Shown: piece by piece, positions 29,080 to 36,884 of the stretch
Layout: the number at the start of each line of letters is the position of its first letter
Numbering within the stretch: position 1 is the first letter of the stretch
Source of the DNA: Joostella atrarenae
GTDB taxonomy: Bacteria > Bacteroidota > Bacteroidia > Flavobacteriales > Flavobacteriaceae
Assembly (NCBI RefSeq): GCF_021764745.1
Contig: NZ_JAETXX010000006.1
Coordinates: 1-64,000 of the forward strand
Direction of reading: 5' to 3'
DNA length: 64,000 bases
The notes under the pieces: generated by a model
The model's input: the letters and a program-made list of their open reading frames with translations, nothing else
Told to the model about the DNA's origin: nothing
Databases searched by the model: none
Program-made: the position numbers and the translations under genes

Positions 29080-30039
29080 TTATTCGTATTTAAGAACTTT
29101 ATCTATAACATGGGCAATACCATTCCAAGCAACAATATCTTTACTAATAACAGTGGCATTTTCAGTAGAGATATCAGTAATTGTAATAGCATCTTTTACT
29201 GAAATTTTAATAGAACTTCCTTGCCATGTGTCAAGAGTCATGTCATTTACAAGCTTAGTGGAAGGATATGATTTCCCATCGATAATATGATACTTTAAAG
29301 TCTTCTCTAATTTCTCGAAGGTTACAGTTCCCATAGTCAAAAAAGCATCTTCAGATGGAACAAAAAGAGTGATTTCTGCTGCAGCATCATGTAGTTTATC
29401 AGAGATTTCACTGTTGATTTGCTCTGAAGCATCATAAAGATTAGAAAATGCTGGATCTACTTTTATAAAAGTTGCTAATGTAGCAGGTACGATCACATCG
29501 TCTATTTGATGGATTACACCATTGGTTACATCAATATCTTCTTTTGTTACTAAAATCCCGTCATTTAAGGTAACAGTATCGTTATTCTTAGAGACAAATA
29601 CATCGATATTTGCTAATGAAGGATACTCTTTAGCTTGTGTTTTATTATAACCTTCAGGAATTTCTTTTAATTTTTTTTCTGGTCCATTAAGCATGTGATT
29701 AAGAATGATTTGAGTAAGTAGGCTTGTAGGTACATTTTGTATGCTACTAACTCCATTATCATCCAAATACCTTTTAAAAGCTTCATTATTAGGAGCAAAA
29801 AAAGTATAAGACCCTGCTTTATCAACATTTAAAGCGTCTTGGTAACCAATTTGATTGATAGCTTCTACAAGAATACTATAATCTTCATTGTTACTTAGGT
29901 AGCTGTAAAGAGCTACTGGTTCGTTAATGATTTCTGGTTCTGAACCTTCATCGTTGGAAGATTCGCTGCATGCAACAAGATTGCAGGCAGAAATAAGTAA
30001 AAGCAATACTGCTTTTAAGCTTTTTTTCTGTGTGTTCAT
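29080..30039 (-). CDS. Fasciclin (FAS1) domain lipoprotein, two domains
   Basis: 319 residues from the preferred start. The N-terminus MNTQKKSLKAVLLLLISAC...LVAC is a lipoprotein signal. Two FAS1 domains follow: one at about 40-175 (EDYSILVEAINQIGYQ, YTFFAPNNEAFKRYL, TNGVIHQIDDVIVP) and a second at about 180-319 (FSNLYDASEQ, EITLFVPSEDAFL, WNGIAHVIDKVLKYE). FAS1 proteins act in surface adhesion. The longer frame to 30102 begins inside the U-tract of the upstream gene's terminator (30101-30129), so it is rejected. The gene therefore needs its own promoter in the 60-bp gap; none was clear. Confidence 0.88.
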   Translation of the reverse strand: MNTQKKSLKAVLLLLISACNLVACSESSNDEGSEPEIINEPVALYSYLSNNEDYSILVEAINQIGYQDALNVDKAGSYTFFAPNNEAFKRYLDDNGVSSIQNVPTSLLTQIILNHMLNGPEKKLKEIPEGYNKTQAKEYPSLANIDVFVSKNNDTVTLNDGILVTKEDIDVTNGVIHQIDDVIVPATLATFIKVDPAFSNLYDASEQINSEISDKLHDAAAEITLFVPSEDAFLTMGTVTFEKLEKTLKYHIIDGKSYPSTKLVNDMTLDTWQGSSIKISVKDAITITDISTENATVISKDIVAWNGIAHVIDKVLKYE

Positions 30040-30100
30040 AATGTGTAAAATTTGGTGGAGTAAATATATTCTTTTTTGACAAATATTTGCTTTTTTATAC

Positions 30101-30129
30101 AAAAAAAAGAGTCACCATTTGGTGACTCT
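30101..30129 (-). terminator. Terminator of the four-domain fasciclin gene
   Basis: A 9-bp stem (30108-30116 with 30121-30129), ATTT/AAAT loop, and eight T on the minus strand. It lies between the two fasciclin genes and implies separate transcripts. Confidence 0.9.
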
Positions 30130-30163
30130 CTTCAAAAGCAATGATAAAAAATTAAAGTGGTTT

Positions 30164-31990
30164 CTAGTTTGTAGTATCTGGAATTAATACTTGATTCACT
30201 GCATGAATAACACCGTTAGTAGCTTGCACATCTACAGCAACTACTCCGATACCTGTGTTTCCGGCCCCATCTGTTAAGTCAGCAATATTATCTCCAGTAC
30301 CTGGTAATGTAACGGTAATGTTGTCCCCCTCAAGACTTTCTACCATCATTCCATTTGATAAATCTTCAGATCTTGCATTAGCTCCAGCTACAACATGATG
30401 TTGTAAAACTGCTGTTAACGTAGCTCCAGATGGAACTGCATCTAATGCTTCGAAAGCTGAATTTATAGGTGCGAATACTGTAAATGGAGCATCTGTTGTT
30501 CCAGAAAGAATGCTTACAAAATCTGGTTGATCATCCGCAGTAAGTGCTCCTACTAAAGAACTAAAATTAGCATCAGCAGTAGCAAAAGTAACTATAGTAG
30601 GCAATCCAATAACAGCATCTACAGCATGAATTACTCCATTACTTACTTCTACATCTGCAGTTGTTACAGTAGATACGCCGTTTAACATCACTCCAGATTC
30701 TGTGTTTATATAGATACTTAAATTGTCTCCATCTCCATTTGTTGCCATTGTATTTCCATACATGGTTGATAAATCTCCAGACATTACCTCTCCAGAAATA
30801 ACATGGTTTAGTAATAATTGTGTTAATACATCCGTAGGAACATCATCTAAAGAAGCAAATCCATTATCCGATAGGAATGTAGCAAAGGCCTCATTATTAG
30901 GAGCAAATACTGTTAATCCAGCATCTTCTGCACTTAATGTTTCTACTAAACCAGCTTTCTGTACAGCAGCTAATAAAGAAGAATAATCATCGTTCATAGA
31001 TACAAAACCTGCAATTGTTGGATTCAATGCGTCAACTATAGCTTGTGGTAATAATACTTTGTCGATAGCGTGGATAACACCATTTCCTGCCTGTACATCT
31101 GGAGCAATAACATTTGCGGGTGTTTCTGTAGCGTCCATAACCTGTACTCCATCAGATGTCATAATAGTAACGTCGTCTCCTTGAGCTGTAGTAATCATTT
31201 GTCCGTCAGATAAAGTTCCAGACGTAGCATTAGCACCAGCAACTACATGATATGTTAATACTGTTTCTAATGTAGCATCATCTATTTCATCTAAAGAAGA
31301 AACTCCTAACATGCTTAATAAGTTTGTAAAAGCCTCATTAGTTGGAGCAAATACTGTAAATGGAGAACCTTCTGTTCCAGAAAGTAGGTCTAGATATTGA
31401 TCCCCAAATCTTCCTAATGCTTCTACTAATATGGAGAAATTTGGATTTGCTGCGGCATGATCTACAATAGTAGGAATATTTAATACACCATTTACTTTAT
31501 GGATAATTCCATTTGAGGCCATAATATCTACAGTAGTTGGCATTGATGTACCGTTAAAAGTTACACCCCCATCAGTGTTAATAAACATACTGATTTGATT
31601 ATCATCTGGACCAGTAGCAAGTGTATTCTTATACATTGTACTAAGTTCACTCGAAGCTAGCTCTTCGCTAAACACATGGTTTAACAAAATGTTTGTTAGC
31701 ACATCGTTAGATACTGCATCTACATCTGTAATTCCAGCATCTTGAAATGCTTGATTGGTTGGAGCTAAAACTGTAAATGTACCTTCTTCATTTAGGGTGT
31801 CATCTAAACCTGTTTTAACTAATGCTGCTACTAAAATGCTTAACTCAGCATCTGAAGCAGCTGTTTCTGTGATTGTTAACTCTCCTTCTGGAGGCGTTTG
31901 GTTATTGTCGTCATCATCAGAACAGGATGCCAATCCTACTAACAAAAATGCAACAATAAAATACTTTGATAAATGGATGATTGTTTTCAT
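30164..31990 (-). CDS. Four-domain fasciclin (FAS1) surface lipoprotein
   Basis: 608 residues. The signal peptide ends LASC and is followed by SDDDDNNQ, which resembles the acidic lipoprotein export signal that sends Bacteroidota lipoproteins to the cell surface. Four FAS1 domains lie at about 38-170, 176-315, 322-462 and 466-606, each with an FxVFAPxNxAF-type H1 box (TFTVLAPTNQAF, PFTVFAPTNEAF, LTVFAPNNEAF, PFTVFAPINSAF) and an H2-like NGVIHxVDxVL box. Domains 1-2 and 3-4 look like a duplicated pair. A surface adhesion role is inferred. The gene is divergent from mnmA across a 316-bp region with paired GTTTAAC sites. Confidence 0.92.
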   Translation of the reverse strand: MKTIIHLSKYFIVAFLLVGLASCSDDDDNNQTPPEGELTITETAASDAELSILVAALVKTGLDDTLNEEGTFTVLAPTNQAFQDAGITDVDAVSNDVLTNILLNHVFSEELASSELSTMYKNTLATGPDDNQISMFINTDGGVTFNGTSMPTTVDIMASNGIIHKVNGVLNIPTIVDHAAANPNFSILVEALGRFGDQYLDLLSGTEGSPFTVFAPTNEAFTNLLSMLGVSSLDEIDDATLETVLTYHVVAGANATSGTLSDGQMITTAQGDDVTIMTSDGVQVMDATETPANVIAPDVQAGNGVIHAIDKVLLPQAIVDALNPTIAGFVSMNDDYSSLLAAVQKAGLVETLSAEDAGLTVFAPNNEAFATFLSDNGFASLDDVPTDVLTQLLLNHVISGEVMSGDLSTMYGNTMATNGDGDNLSIYINTESGVMLNGVSTVTTADVEVSNGVIHAVDAVIGLPTIVTFATADANFSSLVGALTADDQPDFVSILSGTTDAPFTVFAPINSAFEALDAVPSGATLTAVLQHHVVAGANARSEDLSNGMMVESLEGDNITVTLPGTGDNIADLTDGAGNTGIGVVAVDVQATNGVIHAVNQVLIPDTTN

Positions 31991-32306
31991 TTTGATTGTT
32001 TTTTAAGTTTTATGTTATTACTGTATCTGTAATATTGTTTAACTAAATTACAATAAAAGTTAAACATTAATTAAGAGTTAACTTTTTTTAACATAATAAT
32101 GTCTGCATTATATAATTGTTACTCAGTATTTTAGTTTTTATACCATACTTCGTGGTATAAATTCTGTTTAACTATTTTATGCTTATGTTAAACGTAAATT
32201 ATACTGTTTTTTATGTTGTATAAATTGAAAGAATTCTGTTGATGGTTCGACTAATCTCTTCTAAATGAATTTTGTAATTTTGTATATTATTTTCAATTAA
32301 GTTAGC
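31991..32306. promoter_or_regulatory. Divergent regulatory region with two GTTTAAC/GTTAAAC inverted pairs
   Basis: GTTTAAC occurs at 32037-32043 and 32166-32172, and its reverse complement GTTAAAC at 32059-32065 and 32187-32193. This gives two inverted pairs with 15- and 14-bp spacers. Between them are AGTTAACT (32076-32083) and a separate hairpin TTATACCA/TGGTATAA (32138-32160). There is no gene here; it looks like a regulator-bound intergenic region. Confidence 0.5.
32275..32282 (+). promoter_or_regulatory. -7 promoter box (TAATTTTG) for mnmA
   Basis: An exact TAnnTTTG match 24 bp before the mnmA ATG; no TTG lies at the expected distance. Confidence 0.5.
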
Positions 32307-33494
32307 ATGAAGAGAGTTATAGTTGGTTTATCGGGGGGAGTAGATTCTAGTGTTACAGCCTATCTGTTAAAGGAACAGGGGTATGATGTAATAGGATTGT
32401 TTATGAAGAATTGGCACGATGATTCTGTAACGATATCTAATGAATGTCCTTGGTTGGAAGATAGTAATGATGCTTTGATGGTGGCAGATAAACTAGGAAT
32501 CCCTTTTCAAACTGTAGATTTAAGCGAACAATATAAAGAGCGTATAGTGGACTATATGTTTAATGAGTATGAGCGCGGTCGTACACCAAATCCAGATGTG
32601 CTTTGTAACCGAGAGATTAAGTTTGATGTGTTTATGAAAATAGCATTAGACCTCGGTGCAGATTATGTTGCTACGGGTCATTATTGCCGTAAAGATACTA
32701 TTACCGTAGATGGAAATCCTGTGCATAGACTTTTGGCTGGAGTAGATGGAAATAAAGATCAGTCTTACTTTTTATGTCAGCTTTCACAAGAACAGTTAAG
32801 TAGAACATTGTTTCCTATTGGGGAGCTTACAAAACCTGAAGTACGAAAAATTGCTGCGGAGAATAATTTAATTACTGCCGAAAAGAAAGACTCACAAGGG
32901 CTTTGCTTTATCGGTAAGGTAAGACTTCCTGAGTTTCTTCAGCAGAAATTAAAACCAAAAGAAGGTCAGATTATAGAGATTGCTGCGGAAGAAGTCCTTC
33001 AAAAAAGAGTTACTCCCACTTTCAATGATAAAAGTGAAGAGTTGGCATTTAATGCTCAAAAAGTAGTTTACAATGCTAAAGACGGGAAGGTAGTCGGAAA
33101 ACATCAAGGGGCGCATTATTTTACAAAAGGTCAGCGTAAAGGTTTAAATGTTGGTGGTACTCCAGAGCCGTTGTTTATAATAGAAACAGATGTTGAGGAG
33201 AACATTATATATACAGGACAGGGTAAAAATCATCCTGGACTTTTTAGAAAAGCGCTTTTTGTTACTAATGATGAATTGCATTGGGTACGAGAAGATTTAG
33301 CTTTAGATATAGATGAAAATATAGAAGTGATGGCTCGTATTCGTTACAGACAACCACTCCAAAAAGCAACGCTTTATAAAGTGGATGGCGGACTTTATGT
33401 AGATTTCGAGAACCCTCAAAGTGCTATTACAGAGGGGCAGTTTGTAGCTTTCTACCAAAGGGAAGAGCTTATAGGATCTGGAGTAATCGGATAG
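32307..33494 (+). CDS. mnmA: MnmA, tRNA-specific 2-thiouridylase
   Basis: 395 residues. The PP-loop is [18 protein letters not shown] (about 4-21), followed by [10 protein letters not shown]. Catalytic cysteines lie in [11 protein letters not shown] (about 103) and GLCFIGKV (about 203). The central and C-terminal domains include [17 protein letters not shown] and end in the beta-barrel [12 protein letters not shown]-type segment. It thiolates U34 of Lys, Glu and Gln tRNAs using ATP and a relayed sulfur. An insertion with [11 protein letters not shown] (about 48-58) is usual in Bacteroidota, from memory. It ends at the terminator at 33533. Confidence 0.97.
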   Translation: MKRVIVGLSGGVDSSVTAYLLKEQGYDVIGLFMKNWHDDSVTISNECPWLEDSNDALMVADKLGIPFQTVDLSEQYKERIVDYMFNEYERGRTPNPDVLCNREIKFDVFMKIALDLGADYVATGHYCRKDTITVDGNPVHRLLAGVDGNKDQSYFLCQLSQEQLSRTLFPIGELTKPEVRKIAAENNLITAEKKDSQGLCFIGKVRLPEFLQQKLKPKEGQIIEIAAEEVLQKRVTPTFNDKSEELAFNAQKVVYNAKDGKVVGKHQGAHYFTKGQRKGLNVGGTPEPLFIIETDVEENIIYTGQGKNHPGLFRKALFVTNDELHWVREDLALDIDENIEVMARIRYRQPLQKATLYKVDGGLYVDFENPQSAITEGQFVAFYQREELIGSGVIG

Positions 33495-33532
33495 TATAAA
33501 ACAAGTAGTCACTTTTTACAACATATATAATG

Positions 33533-33565
33533 GGGAGTCTATAATTTATAGATTCCCTTTTTTTA
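33533..33565 (+). terminator. Terminator of mnmA
   Basis: An inverted repeat GGGAGTCTA (33533-33541) with TAGATTCCC (33549-33557), one G-U pair, followed by a run of seven T. Confidence 0.85.
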
Positions 33566-33602
33566 TCTCGATACTCATTTTCTTAGCTACTCCAAATCTT
33601 CT

Positions 33603-33610
33603 TATATTTG
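33603..33610 (+). promoter_or_regulatory. -7 promoter box (TATATTTG) three bases before the flavin oxidoreductase ATG
   Basis: An exact TAnnTTTG followed by AGT and the ATG at 33614. The spacing is identical to guaA, suggesting a leaderless mRNA. Confidence 0.5.
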
Positions 33611-33613
33611 AGT

Positions 33614-34555
33614 ATGGAAAATAGAATCACTACACTATTTAATATTAAGTATCCCATTATTCAAGCGGGAATGGTTTGGGCAAGCGGATGGAAGTTAGCA
33701 GCTGCAGCTTCTAATAGCGGAATTTTAGGGCTAATTGGAGCTGGGTCTATGTATCCTGAAGTGTTACAAGAACATATTCAGAAATGTAAAAAAGCTACCA
33801 ATAATCCTTTTGGAGTCAATGTGCCTTTGCTATATCCAGATATTGATAAGCTGATGGATATTATTATTTCTGAAGGAGTGAAAATAGTATTCACTTCCGC
33901 AGGAAATCCTAAAACATGGACCTCTCATTTGCAAGCTCATGGTATTACGGTGGTGCATGTAGTGAGTAGCGTTAAGTTTGCCCTTAAGGCACAAGAGGCT
34001 GGGGTAGATGCTATTGTTGCTGAAGGTTTTGAAGCTGGCGGTCATAATGGGCGCGATGAAACTACCACATTTACTCTTATTCCGATGGTGAAAGAGCAAA
34101 TTACTATTCCGATTATTGCTGCTGGTGGAATAGCTACCGGTAGCGGAATGCTTGCTGCAATGGTGCTTGGCGCAGATGCAGTGCAAGTTGGGAGTAGATT
34201 TGTGGCTAGTGAAGAAGCTTCTTCTCACATAAATTTTAAAGAATTGGTGGTTGCTAGTAAAGAGGGGGATACCCAACTTACTTTAAAAGAACTAGCTCCA
34301 GTGCGACTAATTAAAAATAAGTTTTTTAACGATGTTAATGCACTCTATGCTAAAGGAACTACCAAAGAAGAATTGGCAACTTTACTTGGCAGAGCACGTG
34401 CTAAGAAAGGTATGTTTGAAGGTGATTTGGAGGAAGGAGAACTCGAAATTGGACAAATAAGTGGACTAATAAACGATATTCTCCCCGTAGCTACAATCGT
34501 AAATAATATGATTGCTGAATTTGAAGCAGCAAAAAAGAAAACACTCGCTATTTGA
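33614..34555 (+). CDS. Nitronate monooxygenase / FabK-like flavin oxidoreductase
   Basis: 313 residues, a TIM-barrel FMN enzyme. The N-terminus has NIKYPIIQAGMVWASGWKLAAAASNSGILGLIGAGSM, the flavin-binding start of the NMO/FabK family. The phosphate-binding region shows AEGFEAGGHNGRDE and IAAGGIATGSGMLAAMVLGADAVQVGSRFVAS. Family members oxidise nitronates or reduce enoyl-ACP with NAD(P)H; the AEGxEAGGH motif is shared by both, so the reaction is left open. A TTG two codons upstream lies inside the promoter box, so ATG 33614 is chosen. Confidence 0.9.
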   Translation: MENRITTLFNIKYPIIQAGMVWASGWKLAAAASNSGILGLIGAGSMYPEVLQEHIQKCKKATNNPFGVNVPLLYPDIDKLMDIIISEGVKIVFTSAGNPKTWTSHLQAHGITVVHVVSSVKFALKAQEAGVDAIVAEGFEAGGHNGRDETTTFTLIPMVKEQITIPIIAAGGIATGSGMLAAMVLGADAVQVGSRFVASEEASSHINFKELVVASKEGDTQLTLKELAPVRLIKNKFFNDVNALYAKGTTKEELATLLGRARAKKGMFEGDLEEGELEIGQISGLINDILPVATIVNNMIAEFEAAKKKTLAI

Positions 34556-34594
34556 TGCTATAATTTGGAGGCTGATTTAAAAAGTAAACCGATT

Positions 34595-34662
34595 TCTAAT
34601 TTAGAATTTAAGCAGCCTAGAGCCTAGTGCATAAAGCCTAAAGCTTACAGCCTAAAACTTAC
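34595..34662. repeat. Short degenerate CCTA-word repeats
   Basis: AGCCTAGAGCCTAGTGC, AAAGCCTAAAGC and ACAGCCTAAAAC run in series just before the DUF1456 gene stop. They resemble in style the ACAGCAT/ACAGCCT microsatellite at 22383. Confidence 0.5.
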
Positions 34663-34910
34663 TTCTTTTCTACAGGCTTCTTTTTAGGCAGTGGGCCACG
34701 GAGATGGATAATCAGACCATTTAAAAAATTACGTAAAATTTGATCCCCACATTCCATGTATTTAGGATGATCTTCGCTTCTAAAGAGCGCTCCTAATTCA
34801 CTTTTAGTGATTCTAAAATCAACAAGAGCTAAGATTTCTACAATTTGTTCGTCTCTTAATTTGTGAGCTACACGAAGCTTTTTAAATATGTCGTTGTTTG
34901 TTAATGCCAT
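34659..34910 (-). CDS. DUF1456 (YehS-like) family protein, single domain
   Basis: 83 residues. MALTNNDIFKKLRVAHKLRDEQIVEILALVDFRITKSELGALFRSEDHPKYMECGDQILRNFLNGL corresponds to one DUF1456 helical unit; E. coli YehS has two such units in about 156 residues, so this is a one-repeat version. The C-terminus is basic (KKKPVEKK). No enzymatic residues are known for the family. It follows a GNAT gene by 21 bp but has its own TAnnTTTG box 4 bp before the ATG. Confidence 0.85.
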   Translation of the reverse strand: MALTNNDIFKKLRVAHKLRDEQIVEILALVDFRITKSELGALFRSEDHPKYMECGDQILRNFLNGLIIHLRGPLPKKKPVEKK

Positions 34911-34914
34911 GCTG

Positions 34915-34922
34915 CAAAGGTA
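34915..34922 (-). promoter_or_regulatory. -7 promoter box (TACCTTTG) four bases before the DUF1456 ATG
   Basis: On the minus strand TACCTTTG is followed by CAGC and ATG. It is the third case in the window of a promoter box almost touching the start codon. Confidence 0.45.
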
Positions 34923-34931
34923 ATGATTGTT

Positions 34932-35360
34932 TTATATTTTTTTCTGAAAGTGATATCCAATAATTTCAAACCCTTGATTAAAATAGAATTTATGAGACCT
35001 TCCATTCCCAACATAGGTATTTAGTTCCATCGTTTCGAAATCATTTTCTGCTGCCCATTCTCCAATTTTAGAAATAAGAATCTTTCCAAAACCTTTTGAT
35101 TGATGATCGCTATTAATAATAACGTTATCTAACTCTAGTTGCTTACCAGAATATAATTTCACAGTAATCCAACCACTACAAATCCCAACAAGCTCCTCTT
35201 CATAGAACAGTCCGAAGCATTTATACCCATTAAATGTAAACATAGAACGATGCATCTCCAATAGAGACTCCTTAGATTTCGTAGGGTTTAATTGTTGTGT
35301 AAGTGTTACAATTTTTTCGATAGCATCTTCATTAAGAAGAGCGATAGATGTTTTAAACAT
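34932..35360 (-). CDS. GNAT family N-acetyltransferase
   Basis: 142 residues. Motif A for acetyl-CoA binding is clear: LDNVIINSDHQSKGFGKILISKIGEWA (about 77-103, QxxGxG/A as QSKGFG). The C-terminal segment is NTYVGNGRSHKFYFNQGFEIIGYHFQKK, with the FYxxxGF element. The acceptor is unknown. It sits 5 bp after a SanA/YdcF-like gene and 21 bp before DUF1456. Confidence 0.88.
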   Translation of the reverse strand: MFKTSIALLNEDAIEKIVTLTQQLNPTKSKESLLEMHRSMFTFNGYKCFGLFYEEELVGICSGWITVKLYSGKQLELDNVIINSDHQSKGFGKILISKIGEWAAENDFETMELNTYVGNGRSHKFYFNQGFEIIGYHFQKKI

Positions 35361-35365
35361 TATAC

Positions 35366-36013
35366 TTATTTTATGTCTATTTTCTTTCCTAAATATTTAG
35401 GCTCCACTTTAAAAAGGAGGTCTAGAAAGACCTTGGTTCGCGCTAAATACTCTCTTAAATTTGTTTTTATACCACCGCTACCTTCCACATTTTCAGCATT
35501 AAAACCTACAGCATCAATATTAAATTTTTCAGCTAGGTAAATAGCTCTTTCATTGTGAAACTGCTGTGATATGATGGTAATACTTGTTTGTCCGAAGATT
35601 TTCTTAGCCCTTACAACAGAATCTAAAGTTCTAAAGCCTGCAAAATCTAAAAATATTTTATCCTCAGGAATCCCTCGCTTTATAAGTTCATTTTTAAAAT
35701 CGTTCGGCTCATTATAATCCGTGTCGCCATTATCCCCACTAATTAAAAGAAAGTCTACTTTCTTAGCATTGAATAATTCTACAGCAGCATCAATACGATA
35801 TTTAAAATATGGATTTATTTGCCCGCTGTTAAGTTTCTTAGCAGTTCCCAATACAAGCCCCACTTTATTATGCTTTATAGCTTCCGTATTGGTTGTAGTT
35901 TTCCCTTTAACACTTTTTTCAATAGCATTATTAGAGATCAATACTAATAGCAGCGCAATAACCCCTAATAGCGCGGATATCTTTATGAGTTTAATAAAAA
36001 AACGTTTTTTCAT
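35366..36013 (-). CDS. SanA/YdcF-like (DUF218) membrane protein
   Basis: 215 residues with one N-terminal membrane helix (about 9-28). The DUF218 fold follows: KVGLVLGTAKKLNSGQINPYFKYRIDAAVELF (about 50-81), VDFLLISGDNG, DFAGFRTLDSVVRAKKIFG and TIISQQFHNERAIYLAEKF. It matches the SanA (vancomycin high-temperature exclusion) branch, linked to envelope permeability in E. coli; the biochemical activity is unsettled. It is the first gene of a minus-strand group (SanA-like, GNAT, DUF1456). Confidence 0.9.
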   Translation of the reverse strand: MKKRFFIKLIKISALLGVIALLLVLISNNAIEKSVKGKTTTNTEAIKHNKVGLVLGTAKKLNSGQINPYFKYRIDAAVELFNAKKVDFLLISGDNGDTDYNEPNDFKNELIKRGIPEDKIFLDFAGFRTLDSVVRAKKIFGQTSITIISQQFHNERAIYLAEKFNIDAVGFNAENVEGSGGIKTNLREYLARTKVFLDLLFKVEPKYLGKKIDIK

Positions 36014-36276
36014 ATCAGGAAAAGCTAAATTATTTCAATGTGATTTTATCTTTTAATCAATTAAAAATAGGGGACGCAGTAATGTTTGGTGGTTGCGGTG
36101 CAAGTTAGCAAAAATTAAAATTTGGTTATAGTAATTTTTTCTTAGAAAGTAGTATTCAAAAGTAGTAAGAGCTATATGCAGGTATGTGTTTTAGGTGTTT
36201 TACCATGGTAACTATATCTAAAGCCTACTGTAATCCATTTTCCGAGGACATTTATAGATAAATATAGGTTTATAAT
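36014..36276. other. Non-coding spacer upstream of the minisatellite
   Basis: No gene was recognised. It contains a 12-bp palindrome TTACCATGGTAA (36200-36211) and AT-rich sequence. The promoter of the SanA-like gene should lie in its left end. Confidence 0.5.
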
Positions 36277-36781
36277 CCCAATGGATACATCTTCCATCCC
36301 GACGGATACGTGTGGCAACGTATCTGGACACGTCTTTCATCCCAACGGGTACGTATGGTAACGTATCTGGATACGTCTTTCACCCCGACGGATACGTCTT
36401 TCATCCCGACGGATATGTGTGGTAACGTATCTGGACACGTCTTTTACCCCAACAGATGCATATGGAAACGTATCTGGATACGTCTTTTACCCCGACGGAT
36501 ACGTGTGATAACGTATCTGGACACGACTTTCACCCCAACGGATACGTATGGTAACGTATCTGGATACGTCTTTCATCCCGACGGATACGTGTGGTAACGT
36601 ATCTGGACACGTCTTTTACCCCGACGGATACGTGTGGTAGCGTATCTAGATACGTCTTTTACCCCAACGGCTACGTGTGGTAACGTATCTGGATACGTCT
36701 TTCACCCCGACGGATACGTGTGGTAACGTATCTCGACACGTCTTTCAACCCAACATACACGTATGGCAACGTATCTGGATA
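36277..36781. repeat. 43-bp minisatellite, about 11 units with A/B alternation
   Basis: CGTATCT starts at 36319, 36362, 36426, 36469, 36512, 36555, 36598, 36641, 36684, 36727 and 36770. Nine intervals are exactly 43 bp and one is 64 (43 plus a duplicated 21-bp half). Each unit is a 21-bp half (TACGTCTTTCACCCCGACGG...) plus a 22-bp half (TACGTGTGGTAACGTATCTG...). Two unit types alternate: A has GGACACG, CCCAACGG and TATGG; B has GGATACG, CCCGACGG and TGTGG. The period is not a multiple of three, so it does not encode a repeat protein. No constant-repeat/unique-spacer pattern exists, so it is not a CRISPR array. Confidence 0.95.
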
Positions 36782-36884
36782 GATGTTACATATATATTTC
36801 TGGGTTTTTTTGGGTGTAATAGGTGGTGAGGCTGTTTTGTAGAGGTGGAGGGAAGATAATCTCTTTATGGGGCTGCACTGTAGT
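36782..36884. other. Spacer between the minisatellite and the CarboxypepD_reg gene
   Basis: About 100 bp of T/G-rich sequence with no repeat units and no recognised signal apart from a short T run. Confidence 0.4.

Noticed and set aside
33830-34276. 148-codon minus-strand frame opposite the flavin oxidoreductase gene
   Set aside because: Composition is shadow-like (Ser/His/Asn-rich) and it is antisense to a strongly supported enzyme.
36310-36597. 95-codon frame within the 43-bp array
   Set aside because: The 43-bp period shifts the frame at each unit, so the peptide is not periodic; it is chance openness of GC-richer repeat DNA.
36277-36781. CRISPR array
   Set aside because: There are no constant repeats of 25-40 bp with unique spacers; the whole unit repeats. 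No cas genes are present in the window.
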